A stretch of 64,000 bases of DNA from Streptomyces eurocidicus (GTDB taxonomy: Bacteria; Actinomycetota; Actinomycetes; Streptomycetales; Streptomycetaceae). Made by a program: the position numbers and the translations under genes. Under the pieces are notes generated by a model, which ran no database searches, was not told the DNA's origin, and saw only the letters and a program-made list of their open reading frames with translations. Every line of letters begins with the position of its first letter. The first letter of the stretch is position 1. Positions 1-7,743 of the stretch are shown here, piece by piece. The stretch covers positions 1 through 64,000 of the forward strand of contig NZ_LGUI01000006.1 in NCBI RefSeq assembly GCF_002891295.1. Reading direction: 5' to 3'.

Positions 1-151
1 CACCCGCACCCGCCCGTCGAATTCTCGCCAACTCCCCGGCCCCGCGACCGCCAAGGCCGCGCGTTGCCGCCCCGGGCACGCCGCCCGCCCGCCTCGCGGT
101 CCCCCGTCGTCCTCGCCGCGAGGCGGCGGGTGCGGTCGCGTCAGGCGACCG

Positions 152-535
152 TCAGCACGCCTTGACGTACCACACGGGTCCCCAGTCGCCCGTCGGGTCC
201 CCGGACGGTGCCGGCGGGGTCGAGTAGATGAGCTTCTTGTTCTTGTCGTACATCCGGGCGACGGTCCCGGCGCTCTGGTTGTTGTACCAGGAGCCGCCGC
301 TGTTCCAGCCGTCCGGTATCTCGTAGTAGACGTTGCACTTGGTGATCTTCCACGGCGTGCCTTGGTAGTTGGCCTTGGAGTAGCCGCAGAAGTACAGCTT
401 GGGACAGTTGCCGGGAGCGGCCTGCGCCGCCGTCGTGGAGGTCCCGGCCGCCGTCGCGGGGACGACCGCCGTCGTCAGTCCGGCGACCGCCGCGGCCATG
501 GCCAGTCCGATGCTCGTGCGCCTGCGCGGTGACAT
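152..535 (-). CDS. Secreted peptidase inhibitor family I36-like protein
   Basis: A 127-residue exported protein. The ATG at 535 is chosen because a GGAAGGGA ribosome-binding site lies just upstream and it begins a good signal peptide: MSPRRRTS, a hydrophobic stretch, then an Ala-rich cleavage region (TAAG/TAAQAA). The mature part has Cys residues spaced as in small disulfide-stabilised inhibitors (NCPKLYFCGYS, ITKCNVYY, C-terminal KAC) and the Gly/Asn/Tyr-rich beta-type sequence seen in Streptomyces I36 (SMI-like) proteins: a YFCGYSKANYQG segment followed by a W-N-SGGSWYNNQSAG segment. It would act outside the cell. It is monocistronic and divergent from the sensor kinase. The family assignment comes from the look of the sequence, not a search; it could equally be called a small secreted protein of unknown function. 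Confidence 0.7.
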   Translation of the reverse strand: MSPRRRTSIGLAMAAAVAGLTTAVVPATAAGTSTTAAQAAPGNCPKLYFCGYSKANYQGTPWKITKCNVYYEIPDGWNSGGSWYNNQSAGTVARMYDKNKKLIYSTPPAPSGDPTGDWGPVWYVKAC

Positions 536-842
536 GGTGATCCCTTCCGTATCGCGGTCCGGGAGCCGGTGGTCGCCGGTCCCGGCGCGGGTCACTTGTC
601 GTGCCTCGGATGTTCCGACGGAAAACCTAGCCGGGCGGCCGGGAGTCGGTCGTCAACCCGGTGGTGTACGTACGAGGGGTACGCACGGAGGTGCCGGCGC
701 CCCCGGGTGCGGGCGCGTCGGCCCCAGGGTGGAGAACCGGGGCTCCGTAGCCCGTGCCTCACCCCAGGGGTGGAGCCGCCCGGGCCGCCCGGTCGTCCCC
801 CGGCCCGACGCCCCCGCGGGCCCGCGTCGATACGCTGCGCCC
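536..842. promoter_or_regulatory. Divergent intergenic region with possible operator
   Basis: About 300 bp between the I36-like gene and the sensor kinase. No gene is seen. Close to the kinase there is a 13-bp palindrome at 760-772 (CACCCC-A-GGGGTG) with a near-copy of its right half, CCCCAGGGTGGAG, starting at 723. Such paired motifs upstream of a two-component operon could be its own response-regulator site; this is inference. The kinase ATG at 843 has no clear Shine-Dalgarno sequence, and a TACGCT hexamer lies only a few bases upstream, so the mRNA may be leaderless or nearly so. Confidence 0.4.
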
Positions 843-2186
843 ATGCGCTTGGGGACAGGGCCGGTCCAACGGCGTCTCGTCGACGCGGTCGTCGCCGTCG
901 CCATGACGTCCCTGACGATCACCTTCGCGCTGCAGTACCACCCCGGCGCTCCATGGCCCCCCTTCGGCCCGTGGGCCATCGCGCTGAGCGCGTTGACCGG
1001 ACTGCCCGTCGCCTTCCGCCGCGCCGCTCCCCGTACGGTCCTGGTCGTCTCCTGCGCGGGGCTGACGTTGTACTCGGCCGGCGGCTACCAGCCCTCGGCC
1101 AATGTCTGGCCGCCCGTGCTGGCCTTCTTCACCGTCGCCACCGAACTCCCGTTCCGCCGGGTCCTCCCCGGGGCGCTGCTGACCGCGTGCGTGTGGGAGT
1201 ACGGAGGGCTGTCCCTCCACGTCGTCTCGGTCGTGGTGGCCACCGCGCAGACCGTCCTGGTCCTCGGCCTGGCCTGGGCCTTCGGCGCCGGCGCGCGCCG
1301 ACTGGCCGAACGCAACGGGCAACTGCGCGTCCTGACCCGCCGTCTCCAGCTCGAACAGGCCGCCCGGGCCCGTCACGAGGTGACCGAGGAGCGCATGCGC
1401 ATCGCCCGCGAACTCCACGACGTCGTCGCCCACCACCTGTCCGTGATCGCCGTTCAGAGCGGCCTGGCCCGCTATGTGTTCGACACCGCGCCCGACACGG
1501 CCCGTACGGCCCTGGGCACCGTGGCCGACACCGCCCGGCAGTCGCTGGAGGAGATGCGCGGCCTCCTCGGGGTGCTGCGTCTGCCGCCGGCCGCCTGCGA
1601 CGGCCCGGCGGCTCCCGTGGCGTCTCCCGAGGGCTCGACGCCCGGCCTGGGAGACCTGCCCGAGCTGGTGGAACGGGTGCGCGCGGCGGGCGTCCGCGCC
1701 GAACTGTCCGTCATCGGCACCGCTCGCCCCTTGCCGCCGGGCGGCGACCTGTCCGCGTACCGGATCGTCCAGGAGGCACTGACCAACGTCCTCAAGCACG
1801 CTCCCGCCGCCCACGCGGCCGTGGAACTGCGCTACCGCGGGGACCTGCTGACCATCCGGGTGGACGACGACGGGGGCGGCGCGGCGGGCACCGGCGTGGA
1901 ACGGGTGCCCGGCGGCGGCCATGGATTGATGGGGATGCGGGAGCGCGCCAAGCTGTACGGCGGTACGTTCGCCGCGGGGCCGCGGCGACAAGGGGGGTAC
2001 GGGGTGCTGCTGACGCTTCCGCTGCCCGCCCCGACGGCCGGTGCGGACCGCGCGGACACCGGTACCGGACGGCCGCGCGCGGGGACGGGCCCGGCCGGCA
2101 CCGGGCGGGGTGGGGAGAGGAAGCAGGGCCATGACCCAGCGGAGGACCCGTGTCCTCGTCGTCGACGACGAGATCCTGATCCGTGA
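843..2186 (+). CDS. NarL/DesK-type sensor histidine kinase
   Basis: A membrane-bound sensor kinase of 447 residues. The N-terminal ~140 residues are hydrophobic, with about four to five membrane segments (for example VVAVAMTSLTITFAL and TVLVVSCAGLTLYSA). A coiled linker follows, then the HisKA_3 dimerisation motif ARELHDVVAHH with the phospho-accepting His at about residue 192. The HATPase domain has its N box (EALTNVLKHA) and G box (GHGLMGMRERAKLYGG). The last ~55 bases overlap the response regulator gene in another frame, so the two are translationally coupled and form a pair. The frame is open well upstream of 843, but that extension has no membrane or domain character. The signal sensed cannot be told from sequence. 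Confidence 0.9.
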   Translation: MRLGTGPVQRRLVDAVVAVAMTSLTITFALQYHPGAPWPPFGPWAIALSALTGLPVAFRRAAPRTVLVVSCAGLTLYSAGGYQPSANVWPPVLAFFTVATELPFRRVLPGALLTACVWEYGGLSLHVVSVVVATAQTVLVLGLAWAFGAGARRLAERNGQLRVLTRRLQLEQAARARHEVTEERMRIARELHDVVAHHLSVIAVQSGLARYVFDTAPDTARTALGTVADTARQSLEEMRGLLGVLRLPPAACDGPAAPVASPEGSTPGLGDLPELVERVRAAGVRAELSVIGTARPLPPGGDLSAYRIVQEALTNVLKHAPAAHAAVELRYRGDLLTIRVDDDGGGAAGTGVERVPGGGHGLMGMRERAKLYGGTFAAGPRRQGGYGVLLTLPLPAPTAGADRADTGTGRPRAGTGPAGTGRGGERKQGHDPAEDPCPRRRRRDPDP

Positions 2187-2877
2187 GGGCCTGGCCGCCC
2201 TGCTGCGGGCCACACCCGATCTGGAGGTGTGCGGGCAGGCCGAGAGCGGTGAGCAGGCCGTGGCCATGGCCGGTGAACACCACCCCGACATCGTCCTGAT
2301 GGACATCCGGCTGCGCGGGCTCAACGGCGTCGCCGCCACCGGGCGGATCCTCGCCGAGGCGCCCGGCCCGCGCCCCCGCATCCTGATCCTGACCACCTAC
2401 GACCTCGACGAATACGTCTACGCGGCGCTCCGGGCCGGTGCCAGCGGGTTTCTGCTGAAGGACACCCCGCCGGAGCGGCTGTTCACCGCCATCCGGACGG
2501 TCGCGGCGGGGGACATGCTGTTCGCGCCGACGGTCACCCGCCGTCTCATCGAGGCGTACACCACCCGGCACGCGGCGCCCGCGGCCGCCCCGGCCCCCGC
2601 CTCCGACCCCGCCTCCCCCGCCACCTCCACCTCCACCGTGGAAACGGAGGAGCGGCTGGCGCCCCTGACACGGCGGGAGCGGGACATCCTGGGGCTCGTG
2701 GGCAGGGGGCTGACGAACCCGGAGATCGCCACGCGGCTGACCGTCAGCATCTCCACGGTCAAGACGCACGTCAACCGGATCATGACGAAGCTGGATCTGA
2801 CGAGCCGGGCGCAGGCGGTCACGCTCGCGTACGAGTCGGGGCTGATCAGGCCGACGGTGGTCCAGCGGTTCTCGTGA
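2131..2877 (+). CDS. NarL/LuxR-family response regulator
   Basis: A 248-residue transcription factor partnered with the kinase just upstream. The receiver domain (residues ~7-120) has acidic residues D12/D13, the phospho-acceptor D58 (IVLMDIRLRG), the switch Thr in ILILTTYDLDEY and the conserved Lys in GFLLKDTPPE. An Ala/Pro-rich linker (~150-175) leads to a LuxR-type helix-turn-helix: LTRRERDILGLVGRGLTNPEIA ... SISTVKTHVNRIMTKL. The ATG at 2131 was chosen because it starts exactly at the receiver fold and is preceded by a GGAGAGGAAG ribosome-binding site inside the kinase gene. Its targets are unknown; its own promoter region is one candidate. Confidence 0.93.
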   Translation: MTQRRTRVLVVDDEILIREGLAALLRATPDLEVCGQAESGEQAVAMAGEHHPDIVLMDIRLRGLNGVAATGRILAEAPGPRPRILILTTYDLDEYVYAALRAGASGFLLKDTPPERLFTAIRTVAAGDMLFAPTVTRRLIEAYTTRHAAPAAAPAPASDPASPATSTSTVETEERLAPLTRRERDILGLVGRGLTNPEIATRLTVSISTVKTHVNRIMTKLDLTSRAQAVTLAYESGLIRPTVVQRFS

Positions 2878-3267
2878 GGGGGAGACGGCGGGACGTTGGG
2901 CGCGGCTGCCGCCGCGCGGGGCTTTTCCCTGCCCGGCCCGGCCCCTTCACGATCACTGGGGACTTGGCCCCCGCCATCGAAGAGGCCGCCACCATGGCGG
3001 ACTCCCTCACCGCAGAGGACCGTCCCGGGCACACCCCCGCCCCCGGAGCACGCGTCCGTGTCCACCAGGACGCTCCAGGCCCCGCCGCCTAGCCGACCCC
3101 TGAGGGTGCGGGAGACGCCCCGGGGAGTGGGGTTGCCCGGGATTCCCCTGCGCCGGGGAGAGCGGCGTGCGGCCCTTTCCGGGAAGCTCTGGCCAGCCGG
3201 GCCTGGCTGCCCTTCAGCGGGCGCCGGCAGCGTGAGCACCGGCCCCGCTGGGGGTTTGCGCTGACCT
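2878..3267. other. Intergenic region without a recognisable gene
   Basis: Nearly 400 bp between the response regulator and the convergent XRE-TPR gene. Only low-complexity, GC-rich open frames occur on either strand, with no ribosome-binding site or domain signature that I trust. It contains several short G/C-rich inverted segments but no clean hairpin followed by a T run, so I cannot place the terminators of the two convergent transcripts. Confidence 0.5.
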
Positions 3268-4236
3268 TTAAGCCGCCTCCGCGGCCCTGCGTAGAGCCTC
3301 CTTGTGCTCCCATGACCAAGGGGCATCTCGAAGCTCCTCGGGAAGCCCGGCAAGCCCGGCCCTCAGGTGGTCGACCGCTTCGCTGTAGCGCCCAAGCGCG
3401 AGAGTGCACAGTCCCATATTCAGGCGGTTGAATTCGGGAGTCAGCCAGTAGGCTGTACCCGGCGGAGGCTCGGATGCTGCTTTATCCGTCAACCTCTCGG
3501 CTTTCTCTACCATGCGTAGCGCTGCATCCAGTTCACCCATTGCTGCCATTCCGGCTGCCGCTTGGAGGAAGTCGCCAATGCGTTGGGAAGGGTGCGCACC
3601 AGGGGTGTTGGCTGCGGCGTGGAACCAGCGAGCGATTCCCTGGGGCCTGTTCTGCTGCCGGGCGACATAGCCCTTGAAATTCAGAGCCTGAGCTGCGAGA
3701 GTCCCATTGCCGATCTCATCTGCCAGCTCTAAAGCGTCGTTGAGAAGCCCGACCGCTTCACCATCCTTGCGGGCTTGGGCAAGCATCCACCCCGAGAACT
3801 GGACCCACTCAGACGCCACTTCCGCCAGGCGCTTCCTGTGAAACCCTCGGGAGCCCCGGAACATCCGGGTAACCTCCCTCATCTGCGCCATGGTCGCCGG
3901 GATTACCGCACTTGGCTTTACGCAATCATCCAACCGCCGATATGCGGCCAAGATTCCTGCAAGCGCGTCAACGGTACCGGCGTCCAGCCGGGAAGGGTTA
4001 GCGGCACTGCGGGCAACCCTCGACTTTTCATCATCGTCAAGCACGGTCGCAGCCAATGCGCCTCCCGCCCCTACAAGTTCATCCAGTGATGCGGCAAGCC
4101 TTCCTGACGGATTCTGCTTTCCGTTGAGCACTCGGGACAGATAGGCGACGTCGTAGTTCATCTCGCGCGCCGCGGCTTTCATGGAATAGCCGCTGTCCCG
4201 CAGCGCCCTGCGGGCGAGATCAGCAAAGTCACTCAT
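3268..4236 (-). CDS. XRE-family HTH regulator with TPR-like C-terminal half
   Basis: A 322-residue DNA-binding protein. Residues ~5-60 form a Cro/CI-type helix-turn-helix (SMKAAAREMNYDVAYLSRVLNGKQNPS). The rest is alpha-helical with repeated A-x-x-L/G-x-x-A patterns typical of tetratricopeptide-like repeats (for example EAVGLLNDALELADEIGNG, AAQALNFKGYVARQQNRPQGIARWF, ALRMVEKAERL, LGRYSEAVDHLRAGL). This layout is common in Streptomyces regulators that read a peptide or partner protein. The ATG at 4236 has an AGAGG site 7 bases upstream. It faces a divergent operon (4394-6224) over a ~150-bp gap holding inverted GTCAAC-type repeats, so it most likely controls itself and that operon. Base composition is visibly less GC-rich than the neighbouring genes. 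Confidence 0.88.
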   Translation of the reverse strand: MSDFADLARRALRDSGYSMKAAAREMNYDVAYLSRVLNGKQNPSGRLAASLDELVGAGGALAATVLDDDEKSRVARSAANPSRLDAGTVDALAGILAAYRRLDDCVKPSAVIPATMAQMREVTRMFRGSRGFHRKRLAEVASEWVQFSGWMLAQARKDGEAVGLLNDALELADEIGNGTLAAQALNFKGYVARQQNRPQGIARWFHAAANTPGAHPSQRIGDFLQAAAGMAAMGELDAALRMVEKAERLTDKAASEPPPGTAYWLTPEFNRLNMGLCTLALGRYSEAVDHLRAGLAGLPEELRDAPWSWEHKEALRRAAEAA

Positions 4237-4249
4237 CGTGAACCTCTGA

Positions 4250-4293
4250 GGGGTTGACCAGTGGTGGTTCCAGAGTAGTCAACCCCGGTCAAC
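4250..4293. promoter_or_regulatory. Probable XRE operator in divergent promoter
   Basis: An inverted repeat, GGGGTTGAC (4250-4258) and GTCAACCCC (4278-4286), spaced by 19 bp, followed by a further GGTCAAC (4287-4293). The three copies of the GTCAAC half-site lie between two divergent genes, one of which encodes an HTH protein. The TTGAC within the first arm could also serve as a -35 element for the rightward operon. The role as operator is inference from symmetry and position. Confidence 0.5.
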
Positions 4294-4393
4294 TCCCGCG
4301 TAAGCACTACACGTCGAAGTATGGCCAGACGTAAGGACCCCCGCGACGCGGCGAACACCCGGGGGCATGGACCACCTGAGGAGTCAGGCAGCC

Positions 4394-4720
4394 ATGACAG
4401 AGCATAAGCAGGAGACGCCCAGAACGGACACCCGGGCTGAATTCGATCAAAGAGGGCTTGGGCTCGGCCGCCCCTCCATCCGAAGACTGACCCCCGTAAG
4501 CGTGCCCCTCTCCAGCAGTCCGCCGACCTACCCCACGCGGGAGGATTGCGGCATCTGCGATCGATACCGGGGCGCCATCAACGCCGCTCTCGGTCGAGCG
4601 CAATGGGCCGCCGTGCAGGGTGACCGGGCCGCCCACCGCAAAGCGCTGAGGGAGGAAGTGGAGTACCACGAGAGCTGGGGCGGGCACCTGGACCTCATGC
4701 CCCACAGGGACGTCCCTTGA
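4394..4720 (+). CDS. Hypothetical protein, first gene of radical-SAM operon
   Basis: A 108-residue hydrophilic protein of unknown function. The start at 4394 (MTEHKQETPRTD) is preferred over an in-frame ATG nine codons upstream because it is preceded by a GGAG sequence. The N-terminal half is Pro/Ser/Arg-rich and likely disordered. The C-terminal half carries a CxxC pair (REDCGICDRYRGAINAALG) and a helical segment (GDRAAHRKALREEVEYHESW). No signal peptide or membrane segment. Its stop codon overlaps an ATG (TGATG at 4718) and the operon continues into a radical-SAM gene, so it could be a partner or substrate of that enzyme. I do not recognise the family. Confidence 0.65.
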   Translation: MTEHKQETPRTDTRAEFDQRGLGLGRPSIRRLTPVSVPLSSSPPTYPTREDCGICDRYRGAINAALGRAQWAAVQGDRAAHRKALREEVEYHESWGGHLDLMPHRDVP

Positions 4721-4989
4721 TGGCCCGTCGGCGACGCCATGCACCCACCGAAAGCGAAGAAGGGTGTACAGCCCGACCCCAACGGGAACCGGGAAGCACG
4801 TCGCGCGGCCGAGAGGTCCGACAGGAAGAACCGTCAGCCACATACGGCAGCGTGCCAGCGGGGAAGTTGCCGCTTCCCCACCGGGCCGAGACCCAAGATC
4901 CCCAGAGTGAGGAAGGCTCCCCATGGGCGAGACCAGGTTACGCACGCGCATGGGCCCCAGGGAACTCCGGTTCGCGTGGCTGGAGGTGA
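4720..4989 (+). CDS. Possible small coupled ORF (doubtful)
   Basis: An 89-residue frame beginning at an ATG that overlaps the stop of the preceding gene in a TGATG arrangement, which would allow coupled translation. It is rich in Arg, Ser, Pro and Gly and runs 67 bases into the radical-SAM gene in another frame. No domain can be recognised, and the composition resembles a shadow frame. I list it because of the stop-start overlap and because radical-SAM maturases often have a small substrate gene nearby, but it may not be a gene. Confidence 0.25.
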   Translation: MARRRRHAPTESEEGCTARPQREPGSTSRGREVRQEEPSATYGSVPAGKLPLPHRAETQDPQSEEGSPWARPGYARAWAPGNSGSRGWR

Positions 4990-5855
4990 CAGGGTTCTGT
5001 AACGAATCCTGCGTCCAGTGCTACGCCGATTCGGGCCCCAAGGGGACGCACGGCACCATGACCGTTCCGGACTGGCGGCACGTCATCGACCAGTTCACCG
5101 CTATCGGCGGCCGCGACGTTCAGTTCATCGGCGGTGAGCCGACCCTGTACCCGCACCTTTCCGAGCTGATCATCCACGCGCACGGCGCGGGACTCGGCAT
5201 CGAAGTATTCTCCAACATGACCGCCATCCGTGACCCGCTGTGGGAGACGTTCAAGGCGTGCGGCGTCAAGCTAGCGACGTCGTACTACTCCGACGATGCG
5301 GCCGAGCACGACAACGTGACGAACCTCCGTGGCTCGCACAAGAAGACCCGGGCGAACATCCGCAAAGCCGTGGATCTCGGCATCCCCATTCGCGGCGGTG
5401 TGGTCGTCGTGAACGCAGAACAGCGTGTCCGCGAGGCTGTCACCGACCTTCAAGCGATCGGGGTCGGGCACGTCGGCGGGGACAGGACCCGGGCGTTCGG
5501 ACGGGCCGGCAAGGGGGCTGCTCCCTCAGTCGGTGACCTGTGCGGGCACTGCGCACTCGGGCAGGTTGCCATCGGTCCCGAGGGGGACGTGTGGCCGTGT
5601 GTGCTGGGACGGTTCATCACCTTGGGCAACGTGCAGGCGGCCTCGCTCACCGAGGTATGGAACAGCGCTCGGACGATCAACGCTCGCGCGGAGATCGCGG
5701 CAGCCCACGGGCTGGAGGCGGCCGAGAGCTGCACGCCGCCGCAGTTCCTTCCGAGCTGCGGACCGTGCGGCCCGTGCGTTCCTTCGGTGGGCGTGTGCGA
5801 TCCGAAGGAGGCAGGCGTCGAGCCGGCGAGGGCTACGATCGGCGCACCCGCATGA
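4923..5855 (+). CDS. Radical SAM protein with SPASM-like Cys-rich C-terminus
   Basis: A 310-residue radical S-adenosylmethionine enzyme. The CxxxCxxC motif that binds the catalytic 4Fe-4S cluster is at C26, C30 and C33 (TGFCNESCVQCYADSG). It is followed by the GGEP motif (FIGGEPTLYPHL) that contacts SAM. The C-terminal third is Cys-rich (GDLCGHCALGQVAIGPEGDVWPC, then SCGPCGPC), as in SPASM/twitch domains that hold auxiliary clusters in peptide-modifying maturases. The ATG at 4923 has a GAGGAAGG site upstream. It lies between two small hypothetical genes under a divergent XRE regulator, a context that suits modification of a peptide or small protein. The substrate is not identifiable; a tRNA or cofactor role is not excluded. 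Confidence 0.85.
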   Translation: MGETRLRTRMGPRELRFAWLEVTGFCNESCVQCYADSGPKGTHGTMTVPDWRHVIDQFTAIGGRDVQFIGGEPTLYPHLSELIIHAHGAGLGIEVFSNMTAIRDPLWETFKACGVKLATSYYSDDAAEHDNVTNLRGSHKKTRANIRKAVDLGIPIRGGVVVVNAEQRVREAVTDLQAIGVGHVGGDRTRAFGRAGKGAAPSVGDLCGHCALGQVAIGPEGDVWPCVLGRFITLGNVQAASLTEVWNSARTINARAEIAAAHGLEAAESCTPPQFLPSCGPCGPCVPSVGVCDPKEAGVEPARATIGAPA

Positions 5856-5876
5856 GTCACTGAGCAAGGAGGACCG

Positions 5877-6224
5877 GTGGATCACGGTGACGACTTCCAC
5901 ACGTGGCTGAATGGTGACCACGCCACACAGCCGACACAGCGATCAGAAGAAGAGTGGGCGTTGATCGCTGGATACCTGCGTCATGCGGCGAACAAGATCG
6001 GGCCGTCCCTGCCTCTGTGCCTCCCCGGAGAACCGCAGGAGTGCGGGCGGACGGCGCAGCAACACGTCCTGGTGTGGGGGGCGGCCGTAAAGGCGGCAGC
6101 GCAGCATCTGATCGAGGAAGCCGCACCGGCCCCGGCCAACGCCTCGTTCGTCGCGGGGCCGCTGTATCAGCGCCACCTTGCGGAACTGCGTGCCATGAGG
6201 TCCACGCCGCCCGGCAACGGGTGA
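5877..6224 (+). CDS. Hypothetical protein, last gene of radical-SAM operon
   Basis: A 115-residue protein of unknown function. The GTG start at 5877 has one of the best ribosome-binding sites in the window (AAGGAGG at 5867-5873) and lies 21 bases after the radical-SAM stop, so the two are co-transcribed. It is acidic and mainly helical, with two Cys residues (LPLCLPGEPQECGRT) in the middle and no signal peptide. Its repeated association with the radical-SAM gene could mean partner or substrate. A strong hairpin follows at 6240. Confidence 0.65.
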   Translation: MDHGDDFHTWLNGDHATQPTQRSEEEWALIAGYLRHAANKIGPSLPLCLPGEPQECGRTAQQHVLVWGAAVKAAAQHLIEEAAPAPANASFVAGPLYQRHLAELRAMRSTPPGNG

Positions 6225-6239
6225 CCATTCCCCCTTGTC

Positions 6240-6283
6240 GGGCCCCGCTCGTGCGCTTCCCGTGAGGCGGACGGGCGGGGCCC
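6240..6283 (+). terminator. Rho-independent-like terminator of radical-SAM operon
   Basis: A perfect 9-bp stem, GGGCCCCGC (6240-6248) pairing with GCGGGGCCC (6275-6283), sits 16 bases after the last stop codon and is followed by a pyrimidine-rich CTTCCTT stretch. It marks the right end of the 4394-6224 operon. Confidence 0.65.
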
Positions 6284-6414
6284 CTTCCTTGAGCGGCCCG
6301 CCGCCGTCGACGACTTCGCCCACCTCTGGGCAACCGCACCTGACCCGCACCACCCAAGCCCCGTCCGGTCATGTACCGGCCTCAGAACACCTACTCATGA
6401 GCACTGGGGAAGGG

Positions 6415-6436
6415 GCGGGGTGGGGAAAAGCCCCGC
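6415..6436 (-). terminator. Terminator hairpin of the D-serine dehydratase-like gene
   Basis: A short GC hairpin, GCGGGG (6415-6420) with CCCCGC (6431-6436), lies 15 bases downstream of the minus-strand stop at 6451. In the direction of transcription the right arm runs through CTTTTCCCC. It is modest in size but well placed. Confidence 0.45.
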
Positions 6437-6450
6437 TCGACGGCACCCCC

Positions 6451-7596
6451 TCAGCGGAACCGCGGGTGCCATGTCTCCCGTACCGTCCCCTCCCCGTCCA
6501 CGACCGTGATGTCCGGCCACTTGTCGAACGCCGAGCACGGGTGGGAGATGCCGAGCTCGACCTCGTCGCCCACCCGCAGGTCGTGCGCGTCCGTGACGGT
6601 CAGGTGGTGGTCGAAGATCTGCGTCGCGGTGCCGGTCACCGGGTGGAACGGGCCTCGTGGGGCGCGGGCGCGGAGGAGGACGGGGAGGCCGGCGTCGTAG
6701 GGCAGTTCGCGTTTGCCGGCGCCGATGACGGCCCGTCCCGGCTCGGGGGCGGAGAGGACGGCGGCCCGGACGGTCAGTGCCGCCTCCAGGCCGGGGAAGG
6801 GCGAGACGTGCCGGTAGGTGCCGTGGTCGTGGGTGACGTAGCAGCCCGAGCGCAGGACGAACACCGGGGCCGGTGCGTCCGGGCGGGCGGCGAGCGCGTG
6901 GTGGGCCGCGACGGCCCGGTCGGGGAACGCGGAGCCGCCCATGCTGAGGACGGGGCGCCCGCCCCGGACCAGGGGCGCCAGGCCGTGGAGGACCTCGGCC
7001 GTCCGGCGGCAGTGCGCGTCGACGTCGGCGAGGTTCCCGGCGTCCCGGGTGTTGGGGCGCACCCCTTCGTAGCCCGCGACACCGGCCAGCAGCAGCCCCG
7101 GGGAGGAGGGGGCGGCGACGGCCTCGCCGAGGGCGTGGGCGGCGGCGGGTTCCCGGACCCCGGTGCGCCCTTCCGGGGCGCCCACGTCGATCAGGACGCG
7201 GAGGGGGTTCCGGGCGCCCCGCATCGCCGCACGGGCGAGGTCGAGACCGGCGTGGGAGTCGACGAGGCAGTGGAGCTCCAGGCCGGGCGTGGTGTCGAGA
7301 TACCGCCGCAGGGCGGCGAGGTCGGGGCCGTGCACCACCTCGTTGGCGATCAGGATGCGGCGGGCGCCCCATTCCAGGGCGATCCCGGCCTGCCGCGCGG
7401 TGGCGACCGTGACCCCCCAGGCGCCGGCGGCCAGCTGCCGCTCCACCACGGGCCGGGTCATGGTCGTCTTGATGTGCGGGGCCAGTTCGACGCCCTGCTC
7501 ACGGCACCAGGCGGCCATGAGTGCCACGTTGTGTTCCAGCGCGCGCAGGCTCAGCCGCAGCTCGGGCAGCACGGGCAGCACGGGATCGTGGTTCAT
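6451..7596 (-). CDS. D-serine dehydratase / D-threonine aldolase-like PLP enzyme
   Basis: A 381-residue cytosolic enzyme of the fold-type III PLP family with alanine-racemase-like N-terminal barrel. The motif LAPHIKTTM places the PLP-binding lysine at residue 43. The C-terminal D-ser-dehydrat domain has the metal-site signature (GISHPCSAFDKW), where the His and Cys bind zinc in eukaryotic-type D-serine dehydratase. Members cleave D-amino acids: deamination of D-serine to pyruvate or retro-aldol cleavage of D-threonine-type substrates. The start MNHDPVL at 7596 is preceded by a GGAGG-type site. It is divergent from an XRE-cupin regulator that probably controls it, so a role in degrading a D-amino acid is likely. 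The exact substrate is uncertain. Confidence 0.85.
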   Translation of the reverse strand: MNHDPVLPVLPELRLSLRALEHNVALMAAWCREQGVELAPHIKTTMTRPVVERQLAAGAWGVTVATARQAGIALEWGARRILIANEVVHGPDLAALRRYLDTTPGLELHCLVDSHAGLDLARAAMRGARNPLRVLIDVGAPEGRTGVREPAAAHALGEAVAAPSSPGLLLAGVAGYEGVRPNTRDAGNLADVDAHCRRTAEVLHGLAPLVRGGRPVLSMGGSAFPDRAVAAHHALAARPDAPAPVFVLRSGCYVTHDHGTYRHVSPFPGLEAALTVRAAVLSAPEPGRAVIGAGKRELPYDAGLPVLLRARAPRGPFHPVTGTATQIFDHHLTVTDAHDLRVGDEVELGISHPCSAFDKWPDITVVDGEGTVRETWHPRFR

Positions 7597-7631
7597 GGGG
7601 CCTCCGGACGTACGGTCGCATGTGCGCTATA

Positions 7632-7664
7632 TCGGATGGAGCGTAGAGCATTCTCGACATCCGA
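7632..7664. promoter_or_regulatory. Candidate operator between divergent genes
   Basis: An inverted repeat TCGGATG (7632-7638) / CATCCGA (7658-7664), spaced by 19 bp, in the 147-bp gap between the D-serine dehydratase-like gene and the XRE-cupin regulator. A second dyad, GATGC-g-GCATC, is at 7679-7689. The half-sites share a GATG core, so both may bind the regulator encoded to the right. Function is inferred from position and symmetry only. Confidence 0.5.
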
Positions 7665-7743
7665 CGTCCACTATGCTGGATGCGGCATCGTCTTTACCAG
7701 ACATGCCCACGGACGAAAACCCACAGACGAAAGAGGGTCCCAG

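Noticed and set aside
399..842. N-terminal extension of the sensor kinase frame
   Set aside because: The open frame continues upstream, but the added residues are low-complexity and antisense to the I36-like gene; the membrane segments begin right after the ATG at 843.
2896..3264. Open frames in the gap after the response regulator
   Set aside because: Pro/Arg/Ala-rich, no ribosome-binding site, overlapping frames on both strands of similar length; typical of non-coding high-GC DNA.
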